Of a DNA stretch of 27,395 nt, positions 9,781-18,929 are shown in pieces; the first letter of the stretch is position 1; the number at the start of each line of letters is the position of its first letter. A program made the translations under genes and the position numbers. The notes under the pieces are model-generated. The model did no database searches and was not told the DNA's origin. It saw only the letters and a list, made by a program, of their open reading frames with translations. Source of the DNA: Guillardia theta CCMP2712 (lineage: Eukaryota; Cryptophyceae; Pyrenomonadales; Geminigeraceae); contig NW_005434617.1 of assembly GCF_000315625.1 (NCBI RefSeq), positions 459,028-486,422 on the forward strand, in the 5' to 3' direction.

Positions 9781-12700
9781 ATGCAGATGCAAACGTCAGG
9801 GCCTCCTCACCTTGCCACGGAGTACATCAACGTCTCCAGGGAGGGGGTTCCCCAGGGGGACACACCTACAGGAGGGTTCTCTCCCAGCTACAACAGCATC
9901 TCTCCCAGGGGAGTATACGACTCCGGTCGCCGATACCAGGGTGACGTCAGGGGGAAGAGAAACTCCCTGGAAACAGCGCAAACGCGCAGGAGCAGCATGC
10001 TGAGGGTGAAGGATCACGACCTCGGGCAGGCTGGGGTTGGACTTGTCTTTGTCAAAGACGATACAAACGACCATCCCGTGGTTGCAGCTGTGACGGCTGA
10101 TGGGTCTGCCTTCCGGGACGGACAGATCCAAGTAGGAGATAGAATCACCAGGGTTCAAGGACAGCCCACTTTCGGAGTCAGCACGGAGGGGCTTGCGGAG
10201 AGGATTCTAGGTCCTTACGGATCTTCGGTGAGCCTGACCTTCATACGACAAGGAGACGACAGAGAGTTTGTAGTCAGCCTCATCCGAGGATCTCCGATCT
10301 ACTGGCACATGACAGATCAAATCCAAATCCTGCAGAAGACCGTGGAAACGCTGGATATGGAGAAGATAAAGATTCGATCCGATTTGGAACAGCTTCTGAC
10401 CAATGAAAGAAAGCAGCATTACTCTGAGATGAGCGAGAAAACCAAGAGGCATGATGCCTTCGTGTCAGAAATGAGTGCTCACCACCAGCAGTACGTTGAA
10501 TCTTTGTCGAGGAAACATGAAGCCGATATGCAGCAGACCACAGACCGTTTTATGCACCAGATAGAAACGTCCAAGAAGGATCATATGCAACAGATGACTG
10601 AGGCAGCTAAAAACTTTCAAGCAACGATCGATGAGTACAAGCGACAGTATAGCGATCTCATCGCTGAGCAAAAGAAGCAACACTCTGAAACCATTGCGTC
10701 GTATGAGAAAATGCAAATTCACGCAATGAACGAAAAGGAGGTGCAAATCGCTCAAATTCACAAGAATTTCAACGAAAAGCTTGAAACTTATAATTTGGAG
10801 CTTCGGACAAAATCAGAAGTGCTCGAAACTAAAGAAATTGAGAACGGCCGACTCAAGAGTGATGTGCAAACCTTGAAGGGGAAATGCACATCTCTGGAAG
10901 GAGAGCTAAAAGCAGCCGCAAAAGACATGAAGGTATCTTGTCTTTTTCCCTGCTCGAAGCTTTAACGCCCTCGCCTTCAGGAGCTCAAAGATTCATTCTC
11001 AGCTCTCAAGACTGAGAACCAGTCGACTATCCAGCAATTGAGACAGGAGCTTGAAGCGTACATGCGCCAGGTCTCGGATCTCAACGCCAGCCTCTCCAAG
11101 CAAGCCCAGGAGCTCCGTATTGCACACAAGGAGAAGAGTGAGCTCGTCTCCTCCCTCAACTCCGTTCGCGCCGAGGCCGATCGGCTGCAGGCAGAGCAGA
11201 AGGTCTTGGACCCATGCTCGCTCCTCTCCGGCCTGTGACGAGACTTGGCAGGCGCTGGAGGGTAAGCTCGAGAAGCTGGGCTCAGACAGCAACCAGAAGA
11301 TACAAGCTGTCGAGGATCGGGCCAAGCAGGTCCAGCAGAAGCTTGAGCAGCAGCTCAAGGCCGCCAAGGACGAGCTGGAGAGCACAAAGCACGCGCTCGG
11401 AGAGCAGAGGGCTCTTAGCGAGGAGCTGAAGATCAAGGGGGAGCGGCTGACCCAAGACAAGCAGGTAAGAGATCGAGTCTGACCGGGAAGGGAGGGCATG
11501 GGCCGGAGAGGAGGGAGGGAGTAATGCACATCACAGGACCTGCGAAGCAAGCTCGAGAGTCAGGAGGCAGAGCACAGCACACGGATGAAGAAGCTGCAGG
11601 AGGAGCTTGAAGCGTACATGCGCCAGGTCTCGGATCTCAACGCCAGCCTCTCCAAGCAAGCCCAGGAGCTCCGTATTCTTACATTGAGCCCCGGTTTCGT
11701 CTCCTCCCTCAACTCCGTTCGCGCCGAGGCCGATCGGCTGCAGGCAGAGCAGAAGGTCTTGGACCCATGCTCGCTCCTCTCCGGCCTGTGACGAGACTTG
11801 GCAGGCGCTGGAGGGTAAGCTCGAGAAGCTGGGCTCAGACAGCAACCAGAAGATACAAGCTGTCGAGGATCGGGCCAAGCAGGTCCAGCAGAAGCTTGAG
11901 CAGCAGCTCAAGGCCGCCAAGGACGAGCTGGAGAGCACAAAGCACGCGCTCGGAGAGCAGAGGGCTCTTAGCGAGGAGCTGAAGAACAAGGGGGAGCGGC
12001 TGACCCAAGACAAGCAGGTAAGAGATCGAGTCTGACCGGGAAGGGAGGGCATGGGCCGGAGAGGAGGGAGGGAGTAATGCACATCACAGGACCTGCGAAG
12101 CAAGCTCGAGAGTCAGGAGGCAGAGCACAGCACACGGATGAAGAAGCTGCAGGAGGAGCTTGAAGCGTACATGCGCCAGGTCTCGGATCTCAACGCCAGC
12201 CTCTCCAAGCAAGCCCAGGAGCTCCGTATTGCACACAAGGAGAAGAGTGAGCTCGTCTCCTCCCTCCACTCCGTTCGCGCCGAGGCCGATCGGCTGCAGG
12301 CAGAGCAGAAGGTCTTGGACCCATGCTCGCTCCTCTCCGGCCTGTGACGAGACTTGGCAGGCGCTGGAGGGTAAGCTCGAGAAGCTGGGCTCAGACAGCA
12401 ACCAGAAGATACAAGCTGTCGAGGATCGGGCCAAGCAGGTCCAGCAGAAGCTTGAGCAGCAGCTCAAGGCCGCCAAGGACGAGCTGGAGAGCACAAAGCA
12501 CGCGCTCGGAGAGCAGAGGGCTCTTAGCGAGGAGCTGAAGAACAAGGGGGAGCGGCTGACCCAAGACAAGCAGGTAAGAGATCGAGTCTGACCGGGAAGG
12601 GAGGGCATGGGCCGGAGAGGAGGGAGGGAGTAATGCACATCACAGGACCTGCGAAGCAAGCTCGAGAGTCAGGAGGCAGAGCACAGCACACGGATGAAGA

Positions 12701-14210
12701 AGCTGCAGGAGGAGATGGATGAGTTGAGCAAACAATTGAAGGTGTTGCAAATCCTTTGTGCTTCGTCGTGGCTGACAACTTTCCCAGAATCTCTCAAAAC
12801 AGTTGCAAGAACAGATGAAAATCAACGCAGACCTGAAAGACCAAGTACAAGATGGAACAGACATGCAGGACGAAGTCAAGCGTCTCAAGGCTGCTCTGCT
12901 TGCCAGCCAGAAGACAGTGAAAGACCTTGATGAGACTGTGTCTCTCCTCCGTCCAGAGAACGAGCTGCTGCAAAGTCAGGTCGACGAGCTGAAGGAGGAG
13001 CTGATTCTCTTCAGGGTAAGGACGTGGGAGGATGTTGACAGCAGAGGTCTTGACTTTGTGTTCAGAACGCCAGGTTGCAGATTGTGACGAAGTATGCTCT
13101 CATGGAGAGTAAGCTTGAGGAGAAGATCTTTCTCCTGTCTGAAGAGCGAAACCGATTCAAGACTGAGATCGAACACTTCTACTCCTTGCCGTAAGAGCAG
13201 GACGAGGAGGAGGAGGAGGACGAGATGAGGAGAGGAGAAGGAACACTTCTACTCCTTGCCGTAAGAGCAGGACGAGGAGGATGAGGAGGACGAGATGAGG
13301 AGGAGGAGAAGGAGAAGGGATGACATTGTACCAGGAATCCTTGCGGAGTTGGGATGGGGCTCGAGACAAAAGTCATCACGAGCTCCAAGCTGAACGTTCA
13401 TGAGGAGGAGGTGAGGGTGATCGACCTGGTGCCCGGAATGTCTGCCGCTCTCTCCGGTGCCATAGCGATCGGAGACAAGATCTTAGAGGTGAGAAGGAGG
13501 GGGAGGGAGAAGGGGAAGGAGGGGAGGGAGAAGGGAAGGAGGGGGAGGGGGAAGGGGAAGGAGGGGGAGGGAGAAGGAGGAGGGAAGAAGATTGGGGGAG
13601 TTTGAGGGGAATGACTGGTTCGCGAAGATCGACGGCTTTTCCACGTGTGGCAAGTCGTCGGATGAGATTAAGAACATCGTGTCGGGACAGCGCGGGTCCA
13701 AGATCGTGCTAAGTGAGCCCATGCTGCCTGCTCTCCCCCTGCTGACTCGCCTTCAGCTGTAAAGCGAACCAACGATGAGGTGGTCAAGGTCGTTCTTAAG
13801 CGCGGAGCATGGGGACCCGAGCATGCAGTTGTCACCCCAGAGCACTGGGACATGCAGGTAGAGGAGGAAAGGAGGGAGAGCAAGAGAAAAGAAGGGCGAG
13901 GAGGGAGGGAGCAGGGGAGAGGAAGGGGCAGGAAGGGCGAGACAAGGCGGGGAGTGGATGGCAAGCAGGGATGGATGGATGGATGGATGGATGGATGGAT
14001 GGATGGATGAAGGGATGGATGGATGGATGGATGGAGGGAGGGAGGGAGGGAGGGAGGGAGGGAGGGAGGGAGGGAGGGAGGGAGGGAGGGAGGGAGGGAG
14101 GGAGGAGATAAGTGAATTGACATTTAAAGTTGCAGAACGGAGGAAGTTGGCCGCAGCCTCGTTCACCGAAGGAGTTGGAAAGAGATCTGACATTAGAGAA
14201 GAACGATTGA
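9781..14210 (+). CDS. PDZ - long coiled coil - PDZ scaffold protein, about 14 exons
   Basis: Predicted about 1112 aa. Exons: 9781-10932, 10981-11202, 11252-11464, 11537-11755, 11805-12017, 12090-12311, 12361-12573, 12646-12741, 12788-13015, 13066-13190, 13335-13488, 13607-13712, 13757-13857 and 14136-14210 (TGA). Residues 73-170 form a PDZ domain with loop GVGLVF, core [13 protein letters not shown] and end [10 protein letters not shown]. Residues 180-960 are Gln/Lys/Glu-rich coiled coil without membrane segments. Exons 12-13 complete a second PDZ domain begun in exon 11 ([55 protein letters not shown]). Exons 2-7 are three near-identical copies of a two-exon cassette. PDZ domains bind C-terminal peptides, so a membrane- or cytoskeleton-linked scaffold is likely; partners are unknown. 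The ATG at 9781 is the first in frame, but ATG 9787 follows a possible acceptor and an upstream exon is possible. Confidence 0.82.
11047..12711 (+). repeat. Three tandem copies of a ~555-bp two-exon/two-intron cassette
   Basis: Units start at 11047, 11603 and 12156 with lengths 556, 553 and 556 bp. Each holds most of one exon ([15 protein letters not shown]...), a 49-nt intron, a complete 213-nt exon ([15 protein letters not shown]...), a 72-nt intron and the start of the next exon. Introns are as conserved as exons. Differences I see are few: Ile/Asn before KGE, Asn/His in SSLNS/SSLHS, and a 21-for-24-nt patch in copy 2. This fits very recent duplication or gene conversion; assembly duplication cannot be excluded. 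Confidence 0.95.
13171..13311 (+). repeat. 70-bp tandem duplication spanning exon end and splice donor
   Basis: The segment beginning with the last 20 coding bases of the PDZ-gene exon 13066-13190 and its GTAAGA donor is repeated at 13241, followed by GAGGAC-rich DNA in both copies. The second copy of the exon end and donor (donor at 13261) is inside the intron 13191-13334. Confidence 0.88.
13969..14105 (+). repeat. GATG and GGGA tetranucleotide microsatellites
   Basis: GGAT/GATG units (13969-14034, with one interruption) pass into GGGA units (to about 14105), all inside the last intron (13858-14135) of the PDZ gene. Long open frames on both strands across it are produced by the repeat. Confidence 0.92.
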
Positions 14211-14289
14211 AATCCAAGTGAAACCTTGAATTACCTTTTGATTCAGTTTCATTGGTTGGAAATTCAAATTCATCTGTCTGAATTCATGT

Positions 14290-15154
14290 TCACGCATCGA
14301 AATTCTCTTCGTGCCTGGTTGCCCTGAGGCTCAAAACTCTCTCGAGCTCCTGCTGATACACCAGCTGGGATCGAAGTTGTTCCTGTTCAATATCATCGAC
14401 TTGCTGTTTCTCTCTTGGCTCTTGTCGAGCATCGTGTTCTTGTCTTGCTGCAAGTGTTGCTGTATCTTGTTGTCTTGCTGTATCTTTCTGTTTTCTCTGT
14501 ATCGTCATAAGAGAAATTCTGCTTGAACATGCACAGACTCACCGATGCGCTCGTTCTTCCCGTAGACCTCCTCGTCCTGATGTTGAGGAAGAGCTCCGTC
14601 ATCACTTGCGGGGTCAAGGGCCCGCACGTCTGTTCCCCAAGGCTCAAGCTCTCCTCCTCCTCACTGCCTTCCTCTTCCCGACTTGAGCTCGCACAGAAAA
14701 TGATCTCTTCCTCCGTGCTAGCTGCTGTCTCTCCCTCCTCAACTTCCTCCATCACGTCCTCAGTCTGTAGTTGCTCCTCCTCGCACCTCCTCCTCCTCCT
14801 CTTCCCCGGTGGCTCGTCGCCTTGCCGGGCAGGAGCGAGTGCGCGGTGAGCAGCATCAAGACAGGCGAGGGAGGCCAAGAGCTCCGCCCGCAGGGGGTCA
14901 AAGTGAAGCAGAAAAGTCGAACTGAAGTCATCAAAGAAGGAGACGTCGACATCTCCTCCTCCTCCTTCTCTCCTGCTCCTGTCACTGCATTCCACCTCTT
15001 CGCTCCTTATATCTCGTTCGTTCGCCATCCCACGCAACTGCTGCAGTCTCAAGTTCGCCTGAGCAACCAGTGAACGAGCCGAGCACAAGAACAAAGACAT
15101 CACCAGCTCAACCCGAGCTGCTGCCTCCGACACACAGTTCTGGATCCAACCTCT

Positions 15155-15211
<57 letters not shown>

Positions 15212-15478
15212 CTCCGCAGAGCGGGAGACTGGGAGGGAAGCGTTCTGGCGTGCAAGGAGGAGGGAGCAAGTGCGACGAAGGAGGCGATCGACTCGGAGCT
15301 CGAGGCTGCTGCCGCTGCATAAGCACGAGAGCGATCGGAGCACGTGGAGTATCTCCTGCGATCAGGTCAGGGGAGGGGAGGAGGGCAGCGACTCCTCACG
15401 TTCTCCTCGTCCATTCGCCTCCACATGCAGTAGAAGAAATCTTTCTGTGCTCGGACCAGACTCGACTTGAGAGTTGAT

Positions 15479-15509
<31 letters not shown>

Positions 15510-15554
15510 CTTGTTGCTGTTGTTGTTGTTGTTGCTGTTGTTGCTGCCCCTGCC

Positions 15555-15595
<41 letters not shown>

Positions 15596-15645
15596 CTGTA
15601 GACCTCTGCGAGATCCTTCAAGCATCGTAACAAGATCTCGCGCAT
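14290..15645 (-). CDS. Polyglutamine and Gly-Ala repeat protein, acidic middle, unrecognised
   Basis: Three exons, both junctions phase 0: 15645-15400, 15355-14543 and 14496-14290 (TGA), about 421 aa; introns are 44 and 46 nt. The N-terminus (MREILLRCLKDLAEVYRQ) leads into poly-Gln broken by GQG and a Glu, then ISTLKSSLVRAQKDFFYCM. Exon 2 carries a Gly-Ala repeat from GCAGGA units, a hydrophobic helix (VELVMSLFLCSARSLV), a basic patch (GKRRRRRC, possible nuclear signal) and a long Glu-rich acidic segment. Exon 3 is Gln/Arg/Glu-rich coiled coil (DDIEQEQLRSQLVYQQELER). Such composition is common in nuclear or regulatory proteins, but no domain is recognised. An in-frame TGA just upstream supports the ATG at 15645 unless an acceptor right before it is used. 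Confidence 0.65.
15153..15212 (-). repeat. Coding GCAGGA hexanucleotide repeat (Gly-Ala)
   Basis: About ten tandem units, read on the minus strand as alternating Gly and Ala inside exon 2 of the polyglutamine gene. Confidence 0.88.
15483..15597 (-). repeat. Coding CAG/CAA repeat (polyglutamine)
   Basis: Mixed CAG and CAA codons on the minus strand give three Gln runs separated by GQG and a Glu. The mixture of synonymous codons, CAA concentrated in the middle, suggests the tract is kept at protein level. Confidence 0.88.
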
Positions 15646-16005
15646 GTCTTGGCTCTCCCCTGCTCACAGAAAGTCAAGATTTTCCCCATCCCTCTGCTCC
15701 TCTCTGTTCTTCTCAACCTTGATCTTCTTGTTTCATCCACTTCTGCAGCCTCGAAACTGCTGAGAGTCAGTACACCACGACCACAACCACCGCCATGTCC
15801 TCCTCCTCCCCTTCCACACCTTTGACATCTCCTTCCCCCCCCCCCCCACGCAAATGGAATGAGCATGGCAACTGGAGGAAGATAGGAGAGAGGAACTTTC
15901 TTAGCATGGACATATGTTCACATTACAAAAAACTGGGGTGGGTGTGCCTGCTATAGGCAGGAGAGGGGGGGCAAGAGGGCACGTATAATGAAGGAGGGGG
16001 GGAGA

Positions 16006-16105
16006 NNNNNNNNNNNNNNNNNNNNNNNNNNNNNNNNNNNNNNNNNNNNNNNNNNNNNNNNNNNNNNNNNNNNNNNNNNNNNNNNNNNNNNNNNNNNNNN
16101 NNNNN
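16006..16105. other. Assembly gap (100 N)
   Basis: Exactly 100 N, the customary placeholder for a gap of unknown size. It is bordered on the right by pentanucleotide repeats that explain the assembly failure. Confidence 0.98.
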
Positions 16106-16108
16106 CGC

Positions 16109-16226
16109 TCTGCTCTGCTCTGCTCTGCTCTGCTCTGCTCTGCTCTGCTCTGCTCTGCTCTGCTCTGCGCTCCTCTCCTCTCCTCTCCTCTCCTCTCCTC
16201 TCCTCTGCTCTCCTCTCCTCTCCTTT
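16109..16226. repeat. CTCTG then CTCCT pentanucleotide arrays
   Basis: About twelve CTCTG units (16109-16168) pass into about eleven CTCCT-type units, abutting the assembly gap. Confidence 0.93.
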
Positions 16227-16364
16227 CTCCTTCCCTCTCCCTCGCTTTCGTCTTCCTACTCGCGTCTGGTTTCGCCGTCTCCCGACTCTGAGGCGGAGGT
16301 GTGAGATATAAGGAGAAGCGAGGGAGGGGAGGGAGAGCAAGGCAGGCAGAGCATGATCGACAGT

Positions 16365-16470
16365 AGGAGGAGGGGCAGGAGCAGGAGGGGCAGGAGCAGG
16401 AGGGGCAGGGGCAGGAGGAGCAGGAGCAGGAGGGGCAGGAGCAGGAGGGGCAGGAGCAGGAGGGGCAGGA
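16365..16470. repeat. GCAGGAGGG-type minisatellite
   Basis: Tandem, slightly variable units of GGGGCAGGAGCAGGA type. It is related to the GCAGGA hexanucleotide found elsewhere in the window. Confidence 0.85.
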
Positions 16471-16683
16471 GAGTCGAGCAAGAACGGATATCAATGATGA
16501 CTAAGAGGACGGGGAGCAGAGGGCCACACGGCGAAGCAGGTGAAGCAGAGCAGCGAGACGTCAGAACAAGAAGAGGAGAATGAAGAGGAGGAGGAGGAGG
16601 AGGAGGTTCAAGTGCAAGAAGGGGAAAACGAACACGAGTATCTGGGGAAGACCGGAGCTTACCTGACCTTACATGATAGAACC

Positions 16684-16973
16684 ATGAAGATCCGTCGGGC
16701 GCTTGCAGCGTCGCTGCTTTCCATCGTTGTAAACTCGGGGCTGGTCGCCTCCTTCGCTTCATCTCCCGCTCTCGCTAGATCGATGAGCGTCAAGGCTGTG
16801 CATGCTTGCAGAGCTTCTTCTTTCCACGGCATGGTGAGGACACGAGGACCAGGACTGTGCGTGGTCATCAAGTGACGCGATGGCAGGCTGCTGGCCAGTC
16901 GTCAGTCCTCTCCCGCCGCTCTCGCTCTGTGCGGCTCAACGGCGTGTCGGGCTCGAGGATGGTGATTTACTGA
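16684..16973 (+). CDS. Candidate small protein with N-terminal targeting sequence, two exons
   Basis: An ATG in ACCATGA context opens 50 codons: a basic start (MKIRRALAASLLSIVVNSG), a hydrophobic core and an Ala-x-Ala-type site (SSPALAR), resembling a signal or bipartite transit peptide. A consensus donor GTGAGG at 16834 is followed 53 nt later by acceptor GCAG. The joined second exon 16887-16973 stays in frame and ends NGVSGSRMVIY then TGA, giving about 78 codons with stop; a second acceptor 12 nt later also keeps the frame. Without splicing the frame ends at 16875. The family is not recognised. Upstream frame extension is a GGA repeat and probably 5' leader. Short length keeps confidence modest. 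Confidence 0.42.
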
Positions 16974-17440
16974 TCCATCAAAACCGCCTTCGACGCATTC
17001 AGATTCTATGTGCTGCGTCAGGGCGAGGAGCTGCGAGGTGAGAGGCGCAGGCAGCTGGGTTGCTCCTCATGCTGGTGCAGGTACCGGAGTGTGGGGAGCT
17101 CTCAGGATCAAGAGGGATCCGGATGAGAGCAAAGAGCAGGAGAAGAAGGAGGAGCGGGAGAGCTCTGACTAGGCCGCCCTGACGGGATACGCCCGAGAAG
17201 CGGGTGAAGGGAAGGAGCAACCATGACGGACGCATCAGAAAAGAAAGCTTGATACGCCCTGAGACCTCTTCCCTCCCTCCCCTCCCACTCGCTGCCTCTC
17301 CTTGGCGATGTTATAAATTTCAAAATCTCACGTGGAATGTCTGCGGGTAGTTAGAGGTTGGGATGAGCAGGAGGGAGGGAGCAGGGGAACAAGAGTTCTT
17401 CCTAGGAGGGAACAGTCAAGAGCAGCAAGTCATGTCCTCT
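16974..17440. other. Region with no clear gene
   Basis: No frame joins to a recognisable protein. It probably holds 3' ends and flanks of the plus-strand small gene and of the minus-strand reductase, which converge here. Confidence 0.45.
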
Positions 17441-18929
17441 TCAGCTCGCCGTCTCTTGTAACAAAACCTTCAGCATATCACCAACGGTCTGTGCGACAGG
17501 AAGCAGGTGTTCTGCTCCCGAACCAATCCCGAGGGCTCGTAGGGAAGCAGAAGTTTCTACCTCCTTGTCGCCTTTGAGGTCCTGCAGCAGGGTCAGCGAG
17601 GACATCCGGCTGTGGGACGGGAGGAGGAGCAGACCTCAGAGAAGATCCAGTCATCAGCAGGGCTGACAGGAGCAGGAAGGGACATGTCCAAGCATCCTCG
17701 AATCAGAAGCTCTCGCAGCTCTTTGGTAGCACGTCAGTCAGGCCCCCTACCTCCTCCTGCTGACCTTCCGCGCTTGTTCGACGCTCCTGCCCAACGATGA
17801 AGCGCCTGCGAGCCATGCTCACCCTCCTGCGAAACTCTCGGACGCTCCTCGTTCACCTGGACTCGCTCAACGCTTCTCCCGGCATCTCAGCAGCAGCGAG
17901 ATGAGCCCGAGCAGCGTCTCGCACGTCACAGATCAGCCTCGTCTGCACCTGCTCGCAGCATGAGGGAAGGAGACGGCGGCCGCTGCTTGCCTTGCCCTCC
18001 CCTCTCAGCCATCGGCGAACTTGCTGCAAGGACGCACTCTTGACGCCTGAGGACCGAGGAGGACCGAGGAGAAACGTTGGAAGAATGGAAACTACTTCAA
18101 TTCCATGCTCCCGTCCAAACTGCAAGGCTTCCTACTGGAGGGTGAGGGTCGACAAAATATCGGGGGAAGCGAGAACGAAGAGGCGGAATTGAGGCAGAGG
18201 AGGAAGAGGAGGAGGAGGAGGAAGGACCTTCTCTGACTGAGTCTTTCCGTACTGGTAGGCTTCCATGCCGGGCCCGTCTTTCGTGCTCACTGTGTTCCAA
18301 TCATCCGAAGTGAAGAATTCCTGCCGTCAGGGTCAGCGCACAGCCCCAGATATCGCTCGCACGCCCCACCCCATTGCGAGGTTTCTGTCCACTTCCTCTC
18401 AGAGCGGCGACAGAGGAAGTCAAGACCACCCGCCTCACTCCGGCTCTTCTCGCGCTCGCCATTACCTGTGCCTGCTAGTCATGCCGCCATTGATTCAGAG
18501 CAGCCGGACACGTTCAAGGTGCCTTCAATGCAAGTGCTGACTACTTGCTGCTTCTGACTGGCTTGTTGGAGAGACACGGGGAACGGAGAGGCAGCGTGAA
18601 ACACGACTTGCACTCCTTCGAAGGCTTCATCGAAGCTTCCTTCCTCCAAGAGCTCACACCCACGCACTACTCTCACACCATCCATGGCTGGTAAGGCAGC
18701 TGACGGCCGAGCTCTTACAGTCGTGACAACCTTGCGAACATTCAGCAACATACGAGGAGGCGAGTCGAACAACCTCGTGGCCCTGTGCGCATAGCTGAGC
18801 AATCAGCTCCTGACCCAGGAAACCTCCTCCTCCCGTCACACATGCAGCATATCCCGCAGCTCTTTCACTCCACAACACCAGGACAGAAGCAAGCAAACTC
18901 AAGCTGCTCAGTATTCTTGTCAAGTTCAT
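17441..18929 (-). CDS. Extended short-chain dehydrogenase/reductase (DFR/CCR-like) with signal peptide, eight exons
   Basis: NAD(P)-dependent oxidoreductase of the extended SDR (dihydroflavonol/cinnamoyl-CoA reductase-like) type; substrate unknown. Exons in transcript order: 18929-18774, 18730-18512, 18465-18370, 18320-18228, 18131-17857, 17805-17765, 17720-17684 and 17609-17441 (TGA), about 361 aa. It opens with a hydrophobic leader (LSSLSLLASVLVLW) ending before the Rossmann strand AACVTGGGGFLG, so entry to the secretory system is likely. Then follow VVTTVRARPSAALP, VFHAASPFPV, the catalytic Ser in VVLTSS, Tyr-x-x-x-Lys in YQYGK (residues 179-183), VSILPTFLLGP, DVRDAARAHLAAAE and a typical end, AQTVGDMLKVLL. 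Family continuity fixes most junctions. The last intron (17610-17683, donor GTCCCT) is the least certain, with an alternative GTCAGC donor nearby. Confidence 0.83.

Larger units (their letters stand above)
15646..16683. other. Simple-repeat region with assembly gap, no gene seen
   Basis: Holds a poly-C run near 15836-15847, the N gap, the CTCTG/CTCCT pentanucleotide arrays and a degenerate GCAGGAGGG minisatellite. Frames of 170-200 codons on both strands here are products of the repeats. Segment 15690-15780 on the minus strand has short coding-like stretches (SSFEAAEVDETRR) that could be an upstream exon of the polyglutamine gene; I could not join it in frame. Confidence 0.5.

Noticed and set aside
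10999-12659. Three similar 180-190-codon minus-strand frames
   Set aside because: They are antisense to the triplicated coiled-coil exons and cross their introns; the plus strand has PDZ domains and consistent splicing.
11047-12711. Tandem array considered as satellite or CRISPR-like repeat
   Set aside because: Units are 553-556 bp, contain exons in frame and have no spacer structure.
13668-14217. Pro/Ser/His-Pro-rich minus-strand and Trp-Met-Asp-Gly-rich plus-strand frames
   Set aside because: They are generated by GGAT and GGGA microsatellites in an intron.
15901-16762. Long frames over the assembly gap on both strands
   Set aside because: They include translated N positions and pentanucleotide or minisatellite repeats.
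18654-18802. Apparent frameshift in the reductase between two overlapping frames
   Set aside because: A 43-nt intron (18731-18773) joins the frames into the expected GHEVVTTVR motif, so no pseudogene is needed.
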